Part shown: one piece after another, positions 46,070-57,739 of the stretch
Layout: each line of letters starts with the position of its first letter
Position numbering within the stretch: position 1 is the stretch's first letter
Assembly (NCBI GenBank): GCA_024195265.1
Contig: JAJLRJ010000005.1
Coordinates: 42,997,087-43,061,086 of the forward strand
Reading direction: 5' to 3'
Source: Dendrophyllia cribrosa
Lineage: Eukaryota > Cnidaria > Anthozoa > Scleractinia > Dendrophylliidae
DNA: 64,000 nucleotides
Translations under genes and position numbers: made by a program
The notes under the pieces: generated by a model
Database searches by the model: none
What the model was told of the DNA's origin: nothing
What the model saw: the letters and a program-made list of their open reading frames with translations, nothing else

Positions 46070-46290
46070 CTGGACTCTTTAAAAGCCCCAATGTCAGCAT
46101 GTATATTTTATTTACACCTCTTCATAATCGCACATGTACAGTTTTCTCTCCCTCAGTATTAATTATTAAACCACTCCAAATGTGATCATTTCTCTTTGGT
46201 GACCTTTGCACTTGCATTGCTGCTCATAGAGCTTGTTAACTGAAAGAGCAATTCTGTATTAAAGTTCTTTTCCTCTGGATTTTAGTATTT
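46065..46290. repeat. Second copy of the repeat module, right half
   Basis: Continues the host repeat cut by the Polinton: AGGCTGGA, TGTCAGCATGTATATT, CTGAAAGAGCAATTCTGTAT align in order with 24980-25180. Confidence 0.75.
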
Positions 46291-46544
46291 ATCAATCAGT
46301 GCAAACTTGAAGTTAACCCTTCAAGCCCTAATATCAAAATTTTAATTCTCATTTCTTTTCCCTATATGTTTCCTATAGAAGTAACTAGTGGGGAGAAATT
46401 GTTTGGATATCAAGAGAATTCATCTTGTGTGATCATGTCCTTAATTCTCATGACCTTTTTGATTAATAAGGCATTGATATTACAAGGAGAAATTAATTTG
46501 ATGCTGATCAGATCTTAGGGCTTCAAGGGTTAACTAGTGACTGT

Positions 46545-46700
46545 TCTTACTTTTACAATGTTTCCTCCTGATCCTGTGAGTCCAATTTTCTTTGATCCAT
46601 TCCTCTCCATTGACTGAATTTATATGAAGGGTTTCTAAAAATAGAAATGATAAGTTCAAGACTAATGCTCACACACAGGCTGGATTCAGATAGAACAGTA
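46545..46700. repeat. Third copy of the repeat module
   Basis: CTCCTGATCCTGTGAGTCCA, TTTGATCCATTCCTCTCC, CTAAAAATAGAAATGATAAG and CACACAGGCTGGATTCAGAT align with 24850-24990 in the same orientation. Confidence 0.75.
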
Positions 46701-46802
46701 ATACTTTATGTAATACAGTAATACTTTATGTGGCTCCAAGTAGTTTGTTTGGGTCACACTTCCCTGTTTGAATGCACTTATACATAATCTTACTTTAGCT
46801 CA

Positions 46803-47060
46803 ATGAATCTGAATTTGATACCAGATGTTAGGCTTTTTCTGTTAATCAGCATTTCCATAGCAATGGCAAAAAACATGGCAAAAAACAGTTTTTCCTTAAA
46901 TTATCTTTTGATTTTGGGGCCACCCGCGACAAGTGAATAAATGTGCTATAATCTACACAGTGTAGCACACTAAATGGGAAAAATATCAAACAAATTAAAC
47001 TGTTCAATTTTGAATAAATCGCTGAAACATTTTTAACATGAGTTTTTTCAGGTTTAAAAT
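46803..47060. repeat. Interspersed repeat, inverted relative to 53220-53500
   Basis: ATGAATCTGAATTTGATACC at 46803 mirrors GGTATCAAATTCAGATTCAT at 53472. GTGCTATAATCTACACAGTG near 46944 mirrors CACTGTGTAGATTATAGTGC near 53322. The left copy runs to about 47055. Confidence 0.85.
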
Positions 47061-48780
47061 ATAAGTGGTCAAAACATTCCGATTTACAAGCTTTTCGAGT
47101 GTTCTCCCAACATCCCAAGTGGGTTTATACATGTAACGCTGGTAACTCATAGAAAATGTGTTCTATTGCTTTTATGAAATAACTATGAAAAGCGTTTGGA
47201 AAGAGAGAACTTTGTTGTAGTTTTGTGCCGATCAAGTAGCTTATTCTCATAACATTCATTGGATCATGCGAAAAACCAATCAAAACGGCTGAAAGAATAA
47301 ATGAACTTTACTTGATGCCACTGACAAAGCTGCACTGACAAATTCACGGGTTCATCAGTTGAAATTTATCAGCTGAAAGAAGAAAATATATTCAATGATT
47401 CAAAAGTTCTTTGAATGGGAAATCCACACTGAATTGTGCCCGGACTGATCTGCCGCCGCAAACATGAATGTGCGAGGAAAGCTTGGAAACCTACGATTTT
47501 TATTTATGGCGTATTTTGGATTCAAAGATTGCCTTCTTGTCAAGAATTTTTCAATTAAGGGGAATAAAGGTTAGTTCCAAAAACTCAGCTTCTGAAACTG
47601 TTTTCGACTTTATCTACTTACTTTGAAGTGTACAGTGAAGCCCATACCTATCTACATTTTAAGTGCTGAATGAAAACTAAGCTCGTTTTTAAGCCTACAC
47701 GTTCTGAGAGTTTGATTGGTTTCAAGGAACAGACTGAATTGTTTGATCATTTTATGCAAATAATTTGTTTAACCATAAACCTATAATTTTTGTCAGTTTC
47801 ATTTTCTTTTTGCTAATTGATCATCCTTGCTTGGACACATAATCAGAATTTAAACTGCATCCAGTACATAAGTATTCCATAGAAAGCAAAGTGCTCTCAA
47901 AACCAAAACACGATGAAGCATAAAAATGGAATCGGCGTAAAATAATTCTCCTAAACAAACTTATACTTTTAATTTCTACTGTGCAAATCTGTCTTATTTA
48001 GAAGTTATCTTAGGATTTGTAGGTACATTTAGAAACTTCAGTTGAATTTCAATCGAAAATTTCCTCAGTTTGAGAGCCATTGTTTGCTCTTTGGGATCCA
48101 TTTTGAGCTTTTCACTAAACCTTCAGCTCAGTGAACTTCACAAAGTACATATCGAGGTTGTTTTGATTGTCCTTTATTGCTGCATGTAAGCCTTTCCAAG
48201 CCAACGTTAAATGAGAATATACATGTATTTCCTGTTGTTGATATCAGTTTGAAAATACTTAAGCTTAGTGTTCTTTTGGTGATAAGCCATTTTTTTGCTT
48301 GCGTGCATGGGAATTTTTGTCTTTCATGTAGGTTTGAGCAGCAACTTAGTGTTTACAAGAAACATATCTTCTGTTCTCATCTTCTAACAGACCACAATAT
48401 GCAATAAGACACTAAACTGGCTCAAGTTGTGAAATTCTTTTTCCTCGCGCGTGTGGTGATGCAGTAACAGAAAATTGAACTTTGTTTACTTTACAGTTTC
48501 TCTTGTGCAGTTTTCTATGAGTTTACCGGCACAATCGTTTGACCAATCAGAACGCGCGTAGAACACGTATCTCTGTCAGTTATTTTATAAAGAGGACTAT
48601 GACATCTGTTGACATCTGGTAAAACATGCTACTGATTCTGGTGAAGACATTCTGGGCTCAACATTATATTTGAATACATAATATTAGGTTATACCTGATG
48701 AAATAAATATAATTTGGAGTGCTAATAAAAGTGCACTTACCAAGCCATGTATGTGGGAAACTACCAGCCGGTCGCTGACT
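47061..48780. other. Non-coding host sequence
   Basis: No gene or clear repeat is supportable here. A short plus-strand frame at 48177-48407 has no domain. Confidence 0.4.
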
Positions 48781-48856
48781 TTTTTTTTTTTTCAATTCAA
48801 AAATCTTTATTGATAATCACAAACAAAATACAAGGTACAAGGCTGGCCTACATTTA
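48781..48856 (-). repeat. 3' end of a retrotransposed sequence
   Basis: The minus strand shows GATTATCAATAAAGATTTTT followed by a poly(A) run (poly(T) at 48779-48791 on the plus strand), which is the tail of a LINE or processed transcript with an AATAAA signal. Confidence 0.5.
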
Positions 48857-50141
48857 AAGTGTCTATGAAATGTAATTTATTTTTTGATGTATCGAAAGTT
48901 TCACCTTTTTAGACCTTGGAATAAAAGGTTTAAAGTGTTAGGGACGAGGCGAATTATGCTTATTTTATGGTCTCAAAGTTACATGTAGGTTGTTGGCGCT
49001 AAAAAGTGGCTCCAATTTGTGCGCAGCCAAAACCAGTGTCATATTACACTGTGACATAAATAGTTGTACAAATTGCTGCGGCAATATAGAGAACAAGAGA
49101 GCTGACAAGAGACGTCGCTAGAGGTGGTCCAATATTATGTGGCGAGCGGCCTCAAACATACGAGATATTGGAATTCTTCGATAACAGAGAGTGTAACAAA
49201 GCTTTATTTTGCTCCAGAGGAAAATAGGCCGGCGAAATACACTAAATTTGTTCGCTGAGATCGGAAAGGGTACATCAAGCAATGTTGTTTTCAATAAAAG
49301 CGCTTATTGTTAAGATTACTATTATTTTGCAAAAGAAAATAACATTCCGGCTGGTGAGGCCGTTTTATCAAGCATAATTTTCCCAATCCATATCCTGTTT
49401 GGAAGTTCCTTCAAGCCTCGGCTCGACTGGAGAGCCGTCGAAGTCAGTACGTGAGGCCTACAAAAATATACTGACTCGATCGGCACTGACTGGTGAGTAA
49501 TATAAATGTTTAATAAACATTTATAAATAATACTATTATAAATAATACTATTACACGGTATTCCGAATTATAAAATTCAAAGTGCAGCGACGCAAGTGTT
49601 CACTGGAAGGCGTCTATTCTACGGAACATCTATCAAAAATCTACATGTACAAATGCGTAAGACTATTCGGAACAAAATACATCGCTGAATCATTGCGTGT
49701 TCAATCAGATCAATTTTTATACAATGAAATATAAATCAGACATAAATTAATGCAAACACGATACTTTGAACTCACTTACAAGCCGCCAAGTGGTTAAAAT
49801 TTCCAGAAACGTTCAATCGCTGGCAAGACACTGAACTAAGAAGCATAATTATTACGTATAATTTATACTTGAGTTCAAACATTTTGAATAAATAAATAAA
49901 TAAATATGCTATCAAGCGCCTTGCCACTAAAAATACACCATTCACATTCAATTCAGCAAGCCGCCTGAAAAACACCACCTCGGATATGCATAACATATCA
50001 GTATAATTTAGAAACTTTCAACTAGCAAGCCACCAAGACATATCCTTCGCCATCTTTATTTTGACAATATTAGTACCACAGGGTACCCAAGGTTATTATC
50101 AGAGAATTACCGCTGGCATGGAACTTTTAGGCATCAGAATA
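48857..50141. other. Non-coding host sequence with an AAAT microsatellite
   Basis: No coding feature. A short (AAAT)n run lies near 49888-49906. Confidence 0.4.
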
Positions 50142-50612
50142 TTAAAGTGCACCTAAACCCTAATTTTTTTTTCTTTCAATCAACTCAATATACGTTGAAA
50201 AGTAGAATAGTGAAATATTTCTTGTTTTTAATGTCGCGTTAGTGAGTTATATAGATTTGAATTTACAAAAATTTTAATGCTAATTAGGTGACGTCAAATG
50301 TAGACTTTACCATTATTTCTACTTCAATTTACAATACGCAGTTCACAGCTTAAGGATAATCAATTTAAGAAATACTAATAAAAACTGTTTATAGTCAATT
50401 GATTTGTAAAAAGAATATTACTTGGAGGTGGAAACAAGTAGTTGTATAATAAACGAGTCTGCATTTGACGTCATCTAATTAGCATTTAGTAAATTGAAAT
50501 CTCTATAACTCACTAACGCGACGTTAAAAACAAGAAATATTTCACTATTCGACTTTTCAACGTACATTGAGTTGATTAAAAGAAAAAAAATTGGGGTTTA
50601 GGTGCACTTTAA
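50142..50612. repeat. TTAA-flanked hairpin MITE
   Basis: TTAA at 50142-50145 and 50609-50612 flank AGTGCACCTAAACCC ... GGGTTTAGGTGCACT. Arms of about 170 bp include TGACGTCA and CACTAACGCGACGTTAAAAA against its inverse. The terminal AGTG and TTAA flanks resemble the MITE at 4011-4559. Confidence 0.85.
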
Positions 50613-50649
50613 ATTACAGCAAGTAAACTAAATGCAAATAGTAAATAAA

Positions 50650-50653
50650 ATAA

Positions 50654-50684
<31 letters not shown>

Positions 50685-50685
50685 G
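50650..50685. repeat. AAAG microsatellite
   Basis: About eight tandem GAAA units. Confidence 0.9.
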
Positions 50686-53219
50686 CCAAAGCAGAGACCT
50701 TATATTGTATAAAGTTTGCATTTTATCTGTTGCAAAATTTTGTTTTCCTTTCTTTCAACTTTTAGCCCCCAAAATACACCTCAGACCAAGATTTTAACCC
50801 CCAAGGGACATACCATTATTTTTCTGGTGGTGGTGGTGGTGATGGTGGGCAGGGGGGGAGGGGAAAATTTTTTTTTAATGCATACAATTCATTTGTACTT
50901 TACACAGCTACAAACAATTTATTTTGGGGTTTGCAAGCAACTTATGTCGGTTTCTCGTGCTTGCAAACAATTTACTTCGGTGTTTGCGGCTAAGTATGAT
51001 ATAGATTGGACTGGCACTCGCTGTGAGGACTTTTCTAAATGAAAATTGTATGAGAAATGTCACCTTATTGTTGCATAAAAGCCTAAAACTAAATTTATTG
51101 GGATGACTACCGGTTTAGAAAAGCACTAATATTTTAATTTCACAGTATTTTACCTGTGTATCACTAGTTGTCTCATCAGAGCGGCGCACAGTCTCGCTAT
51201 AATTAGATAAACATTTCCTACATATGAAACCAAAAATACAATGTATACTATTTTAACTCGGAAACATGATAAAACCTATATTTCATTTCATTCTGTGTTC
51301 ATTTTCAATTGTAACCGGTATTCCGACACCAGATTATTACAATGGAGAGGGGTGAGTACATGTAGGTTTGCGGATCGGCGGATTTGGCCTTGAAAAGCGC
51401 ACGGATTGAGGATTTTAGCGATAAATTAAACGGATTCGGGGATTTGAAAATTACCATGGATCGCAGATCAGCCGAAAATTTTGGCCCGGTTACCGGACTT
51501 TGTCCATCTAGAAGTTCGGATTGTGGATCTGATCATTAATTTTTTGTCAACCTTGGATGGTATGTTGGTGTTTTGTGGACTGCCTTTTCAGTTTCACCAG
51601 CAAAGGCAGAAAACTTTGAGTAAAAATCTACTAGTACTGCACGATAAAAACAAAATAAATAAATACTATATATATACCCGTGTGCAGTATATTTATACTG
51701 CGAAACTTTTCGAGTAATGCGGATCTGGATTTGAAGAAAATAACGTTGGATCGACGGATCGGGCCAAAAAGTAGCTTTGCATACCCCAATTCACCCCCTT
51801 CACAATGAGTCACCTTGTCCAGTCTCACAAAGTACAACGAAGTGTAAGTATATTTTTCTCGACATCTCCCTGGATATCCCTCTGTACGGTTTCTGTTTGC
51901 TCTAATGCTCAGGATATTTACAAACTTTACTTGGCTGCCATCCCAAGCCAAATTCGTTCCTATGCTCAGGACAAATCGTGAGATCGTCTCTGCACTCGTC
52001 GAACAATACAACGCGGGCGAAACATAATTTACCGTCTTCCTCGACTCCCCTCCGGGAGGTTTTAAAACAACCACAAGTGCTCTTTTGCGCTACATGTACT
52101 AGAAAAATCCTTTAGCGCTCTTGTTTCGAGCAAAAAGGTTACATTCTTTTTTAGAATATTGCTGAAAAGAACAAACACATTTAAAATCGCCCATCTTTAC
52201 GAAATGTCTGCTGGTATGTTTATACGTGGGAAAGCATGGGAAATGTTCTTGGTGTCTGGTGCGTGTCACGCAATCCTCTCAGCGTGTTATCAAAATAATG
52301 CTGGCGGAAAACAAAACTAGTCTAAATATAATATTGAATTTGTCTTTTCGATATACTTGATCTTTATTTTGCTTTTACTGTAAACAAATATTAAGTAGTT
52401 TTCTTACTTTTTCATCTGTAACCGAGGCAGAATAAAAGGGCCTAAAAGTTGCGGTGCGATAAAAAAAAGCATTAAAATAAAAAGCGGCCGGACTTCCCAT
52501 ATGATTTTTAGATTAATAAAACCGGAATGAAACATCAAAATGGTTTTTCAAAATACTCCAGACCTAAAGATCTTCTCGAAGGTTTCCTTGCGTTATGGAG
52601 ACTTATGAACAAACGGACGTGAGGTCTCTGTAGTACGATATTCTGGCACGTGTCACGTGACCCTCCCAGGTATGCCGGATTGCCGTATTTCAAGGGCAAA
52701 TTCGTCATCTAAAATGTAAACTTCACACACTTTTATTTTTGTAATTGCTTAGACTGATCATCAATTGTTCAAGCTGGAAAAAGCACTGAAATGTATTAAA
52801 ACATGGCCGCTTGTTTGCTTTTGCCCTCTATTTTAGGGGTATTTTCCGTTATCTCGCAAAATGGTGAAAATTGTCAAGTTTGATTGATGACTCACAAATA
52901 TAAAAACAGGACAATCATACATTTTTATGTTTGTACATAAAGATCCAGGTTTCTACTTTCACTTAGCGGAATATTTTTTGTCAGCTTGAGATTTTGGAGA
53001 AACACGCACATCATGAATTCCCTGCATTTTTAGCACAGATTTTTGCACATTTTTTAACAAAAACTTTAAACTTGTATAGCTCTCTTAAAAATTAGTATCT
53101 GGATAAACTGTTTGGCCTAGATTGTAGGTTAGTTGTGGGCAACAAGTGAGCCAAATTTGAGCGAAATCAGTTGGGGGTCATGTAGACTCGTCTGCATGGT
53201 CCTCAGGTGGACACGTTCT
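50686..53219. other. Non-coding host sequence
   Basis: No supportable gene. It contains a (GGT)n-rich patch near 50826 and degenerate GGATCGG-rich segments at 51370-51480 and 51720-51760. Open frames are short and unremarkable. Confidence 0.4.
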
Positions 53220-53500
53220 TAAATTTCAAACATGAAAAAAACACATGTTAAAAATGTTTTAGTGATTTATTCAAAATTGAACAGTTTAATTTGTTTGATA
53301 TTTTCTCATTTAGTGTACTACACTGTGTAGATTATAGTGCATTTGTGCGCTTGTCACAAGTAGCCCCAAAATCAAAAGATATTTAGGAAAAACTGTTTTT
53401 TGCCATATTTGTTTGACCGTTGCTATGGAAAAACTAATAAGCATAAACAGAGCATCGTCCAAAACTTTCCTGGTATCAAATTCAGATTCATTGAGTTAAA
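53220..53500. repeat. Interspersed repeat, mirror copy of 46803-47060
   Basis: See 46803-47060. This copy runs into the assembly gap, so its far end is unknown. Confidence 0.85.
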
Positions 53501-54000
53501 NNNNNNNNNNNNNNNNNNNNNNNNNNNNNNNNNNNNNNNNNNNNNNNNNNNNNNNNNNNNNNNNNNNNNNNNNNNNNNNNNNNNNNNNNNNNNNNNNNNN
53601 NNNNNNNNNNNNNNNNNNNNNNNNNNNNNNNNNNNNNNNNNNNNNNNNNNNNNNNNNNNNNNNNNNNNNNNNNNNNNNNNNNNNNNNNNNNNNNNNNNNN
53701 NNNNNNNNNNNNNNNNNNNNNNNNNNNNNNNNNNNNNNNNNNNNNNNNNNNNNNNNNNNNNNNNNNNNNNNNNNNNNNNNNNNNNNNNNNNNNNNNNNNN
53801 NNNNNNNNNNNNNNNNNNNNNNNNNNNNNNNNNNNNNNNNNNNNNNNNNNNNNNNNNNNNNNNNNNNNNNNNNNNNNNNNNNNNNNNNNNNNNNNNNNNN
53901 NNNNNNNNNNNNNNNNNNNNNNNNNNNNNNNNNNNNNNNNNNNNNNNNNNNNNNNNNNNNNNNNNNNNNNNNNNNNNNNNNNNNNNNNNNNNNNNNNNNN
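53501..54000. other. Assembly gap (500 N)
   Basis: Exactly 500 unknown bases, probably a placeholder length. It removes the 3' part of the zinc-finger gene and the end of the repeat at its left. Confidence 1.
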
Positions 54001-55044
54001 AACACTTGCATGCTAGTGTCAGTCAGGAATAGAGAATCGAAGCCGTATTTGCCCGCTGTTTTGAACATTTTCTGATCGATAAACCCGCCGTTCGTCTTGG
54101 CTTTGTTCACCATCTCGACGGTCAAATACTGATATGTCATTGGGCGCGATCCTTTGACCTTGATAAACAAATACACAGCGAGGAATTTGATAGCAAACGA
54201 TAAGTCCAACGGGGATACCGTACCCTGTTTCTCCTTGCACGCGTTCAGCACGCCCTCGTAGCGCGGCAAGAAACGCGCCACGACTTCCAATAGCTCCTCT
54301 AGCGTTGCCCAATGTCCCTTGGCTTCTAAGGCGTCGATATCGAGTTCGCTTGTCCACTGCAATCGCATCATTTTGGAGACGGTTTTGCGCACCCTTTTCA
54401 AGTACATTTCTGTTGAAGACAGCCCTCTCAAAATGGAGTCCGATGTTCACTTTTCGAAAGTCTCCTAGTTCTGCAATGGCGTCTAAGTAGCCCAGACGTC
54501 CTGCGTGCCCAAGCTTCCAATCGTCTTGCATCGTGTCGACAAATTTAAATAGGAGATTAGGAGAACATAAACTAAAGTCGACGATGTCAAAAGTGAGCTC
54601 CTCTTCGTCTTCGCAACAGAATTTCAGAAATTTCAAACACTTGCTGACAATTTGTTGTGCTTGGCGATCGCTTTTACAGCCGCCGCCACTGCCGGTTAGC
54701 CAAGATAAAAAATCTCGAGCAATATCGCTTGACATGTCAAAAGACGCAACTGTCCTGATTTGACGTCGAGTCTTCTGATCGGCGTCGGTTTCATTTTCGT
54801 TGCCCAAACACGCTGCTTCAATCTGAGTGCTGTTTGGCTTTTCGTCGAAATGAAAATACCAACGGTGTTTGTTCTTGACGTGTTTTCTACAGCCTCTTTG
54901 CGTGGTAAATCCATCGTGATTGCAGGTTTGAAGTGGACAGTGAAAAAGGCCATCAGAATCATCTTCTTCTAAGTGAAGCCTCTTTGGTTTGGGCGATGCG
55001 TTTGCTAACTTTGACCAGTCGATCTCGTCTTCTCGTTTGTTCAT
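54001..55044 (-). pseudogene. Zinc-finger protein of a cnidarian-expanded family, frameshifted and cut by the gap
   Basis: The frame extends to a TTG at 55056, but ATG 55044 is the likely start. Residues about 35-60 form a C2H2-like finger (FHCPLQTCNHDGF ... RGCRKHVKNKHRWYF). A conserved helical region follows (FLSWLTGSGGGCKSDRQAQQ, CLKFLKFCC, GHAGRLGYLDAI). Near 54440 the family reading shifts frame: the continuation (MRLQWTSELDID, RPMTYQYLTVEM, GGFIDQKMFKT) is open in another frame from 54431 down to the gap. One frameshift, or a sequencing error, therefore separates two good halves. I recall many such proteins in coral genomes, some thought to relate to tyrosine recombinases, but no catalytic residues are visible in the part present. 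Confidence 0.6.
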
Positions 55045-55378
55045 CTCTAGCACCAAACTTAGCTGGGAGATTTGAAAGTTTTGTCGGCTCTCGCGCGGTT
55101 ACTACATATATTAGCCGACTTGTTTATGCCTCCCAAAGAGACATTATTCGATGTTTGGCTAAAAAAGCTTTTCCCTTCTCGCATTATCTCTTGCATGTCC
55201 CATTGTTCGCACAACACAATAATTAAACAAATTTGTTTTAGGGCCGACACATAACCAAACGGAACAAAAGGACAATTCCGAACTTGCACGGACCTGCATG
55301 CCCTAATAACGTGATTAAGCATGTTGCAGGCAAGCCTGACTGACAGAGAAGTGGTTCGTTAGAATGGCAGATTAACAT

Positions 55379-55728
55379 CGGGAACGCGAGTTCCTGATTG
55401 CTAACGCTAAATAGGATCCATCGTTCCCGTTACTTAAAGCGGTTAAAACAAAATGGAACGTCAGTTCCTGTTCGATTAAAAGCGGAGCTTATTGTGTTTT
55501 AAAAACGGAACAATAGTTCCTATTCAGTTGAAATAGGAACAGTTTGATTAGGAACAAAGTTGTTTCTTTATGACACTAATAGGAACCTTAAAAACAAAAT
55601 GGGAACGACAAGCAGTCAAATACCACAAATAGGAACCAGTTGTTCCTTTTCACTTACATTAATAGGAACTTTGTGTTCCCAAGTACTACAAAGGGAACCA
55701 GTTGTTCCTTTTTTATCTCAATAAATAG
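55379..55728. repeat. GGAAC/GTTCC minisatellite, left block
   Basis: Degenerate units with paired GGAAC...GTTCC blocks, becoming regular near 55650 (AGGAACTTTGTGTTCC, GGGAACCAGTTGTTCC). Interrupted at 55728 by the Ngaro-like element and continuing at 58900. Confidence 0.8.
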
Positions 55729-56012
55729 TACATTATCCTCCCTGCTTACTCATTAGCATTAAGTATTGGGTAGTGACCCCTGACGAGCAAAACTCGAAAG
55801 GGTATGCCATAAGAGCTAAGAGCAGCAGGGGGGAGTGGTGGATGGGGTGCTTCGTTCACTTTGAGCAACGTTCGCAGCAACTGACACTCCTAATTAATTC
55901 TGCTTGGTTTATATAATGCTAAGTGACGTCACAGGAATGCTAATGAACTATGAATAGTACATTATCCTCCCTGCTTACTCATTAGCATTAAGTATTGGGT
56001 AGTGACCCCTGA
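55729..56012 (-). repeat. B2-A2-B1 split repeat end of the Ngaro-like element
   Basis: B copies at 55729-55786 and 55958-56012 flank an A copy (about 55847-55957) whose partner is at 58788-58899. Between B2 and A2 lie about 60 bases unique to this end. Confidence 0.85.
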
Positions 56013-56233
56013 CAGCGCTTCTTCACCGGATGTGCCGTTAATAAGCATCCCCACATCCTCATATACCTCCCATACCTCCTTCCTTCCACGTATCCATACC
56101 TTATCCGAATAGCCAATCCCTCTATCTCATTACTAATAGATCTTTATTCTTGATATACCTAAACCCTACCACTAGAGTTTACACACAGATTTAAATGAAT
56201 TTCGCAACATGAAGCTCAGGTTTTAATAATAGT

Positions 56234-56640
56234 TTAGAACGCCTGGGTGAAATGTGTTAAAGAGTTTTGTTTCTGGTAAGCCTCACTTAAGTCCAAAGCG
56301 AGGCAAGCCAAAATATCGCTTATTCCTCCCGGAGCCATCACTTGGTTCATCTTAAGATAATGTTTCGCAGTTTCCGCGGTCTTCCAGCCAACATGGGCCA
56401 TAACAGACTCTAATGGTACACCTGCTAGCGCAAGGGAAACAGCACAACCACTGCGCATGCCATGCAGAGTCACCCGCCGGTTGCTAAAAGTCCCAGGGAG
56501 TTGTTGGGCATAGAAAGACAAACGGGCCTGAGCCGCCGCAGAGTCGAACGACTGATCTGTAACATCACCAGTTCTATTCGTTGCTCTAAAGAGAAAACCT
56601 TGTCTGATAGGAACATGGAGCAAGTCACACAGTTTATATA
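56234..56640 (-). CDS. Tyrosine recombinase C-terminal domain of the Ngaro-like element
   Basis: The frame contains HVPIRQGFLFRATNRTGD, then LHGMRSGCAVSLALAGVPLE and VMAHVGWKTAETAKHYLKM. These are the H-x-x-R block, the following H/W block (HVGW) and the tyrosine (HYLK) of tyrosine recombinases. The first catalytic arginine block is not seen in this frame, so an upstream exon or a broken part lies between 56640 and about 57100. The enzyme would integrate the circular DNA copy. The length of about 130 codons is too short for a full recombinase. Confidence 0.7.
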
Positions 56641-57193
56641 AGTTTCAATAAAGGGAGATGATTATGTAAAGCCCCCGCCTTGAAACTCGAAGGATCCCTG
56701 AATAGGAGGTTCTGAATATCTCCGGAGTCCCCAGATATGATCCTGTTTACTTCAGCTATAATATCTCCTTGTACGATCACTGGCATTTCCCCTGGGCTTA
56801 CGTCTCCCGACAACGTTACCCACGTAGTTCTTCGGCTACGCGCTCGAAGTTCCGCCTCTAGGGGCGAGAAGCTCTCAGATATTTGTCCAGGGTCGGGAGA
56901 GTTCCCCTATAACAAATGAGAAAAACCGAGGGTAAGACCAACGAGGGAGACAGAATTAAGTCCAGGGAAAATGACAGCCATAGCCCGCTAAAGCGAGCTC
57001 AAGGGCATGCCATACAAGGCAAAGCGCTTGTGGAGTCAATTCCCGTCACTTAAGTCAGTCTAGAGAAACCGAACTGGGACAGAAAAAGATTCTATGAGAC
57101 AAAATAACCAAACAATTACAATCTGAGGCAATCCTTTATTTTGCTAACACGGTCATTTAACCAATAGCATGTAGCTATACAATAACTCTAGTT
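56641..57193 (-). other. Region between recombinase and gag exon
   Basis: The minus strand contains a short open stretch (VTLSGDVSPGEMPVIVQGDI at about 56820-56765) that may be another exon. Otherwise no motif. RT blocks were looked for here and not found. Confidence 0.3.
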
Positions 57194-57669
57194 CTAGAAG
57201 CGTCTGTTCGGGCATCCACGAGCATAATGGCCTGTCTGGCCACAGGACCAACACCTAGTCGGGGGGCGAGGCCGTCCCCCTCCCCACTTGTGGTACGGTG
57301 AAGGGGGCCGCGACCGACCAGAGATGGCACCCCTAAGAGCATTGGCCTCTTTACGTGACTTTTGAATCGCCTTAGCCACTTCCGCCTCCTCTTTAGACGC
57401 TATTAACTTGATCAAGATATTCTGCAAATTGCCATCGGTAATCAGAGGACGGCACTGGCGCAGCACTATCCCAAAGCGGTTCGCCCTTGCATCTGCCTTT
57501 TCCCTGGCTGTATCGACTAAGTTTTCCAAGGCTGCCATCGCCGTATAGGGATCGAACAACTCGGACGGTTTGGCCAATAGGGTCTGCAGCGCCGACACGG
57601 CCGTATCAACACTAGAAACATCGGCAGACTTACGTAAGGTCTCCACTTCCTTTAGAAGTTTGGCGAGCT
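57194..57669 (-). CDS. Gag-like protein exon 2 with CCHC zinc knuckle
   Basis: This exon begins after TTTCTTTAG (acceptor-like) at 57670 and stays open to 57194. It has a helical first half (LFDPYTAMAALENLVDTARE, LQNILIKLIASKEEAEVA), then an Arg/Pro-rich hinge and CWSCGQTGHYARGC, a retroviral-type zinc knuckle. Exon 1 on the same strand ends at a GT donor at 58555 in a matching frame. The protein would package the element's RNA. The intron between the exons holds a 60-bp minisatellite. Confidence 0.6.
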
Positions 57670-57739
57670 AAAGAAAATAGAAAATTGCGAAAAGAAATGA
57701 AATTCTCCTTCTCCTTCTCCTTTTTTTTTTGGTCAATAT

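Noticed and set aside
52000..53000. Host gene exons in the AT-rich region right of the Polinton
   Set aside because: No frame with coding features or paired splice sites could be supported.
53400..54431. Frames reported through the N gap
   Set aside because: Unknown bases cannot support a protein; only the part outside the gap was used.
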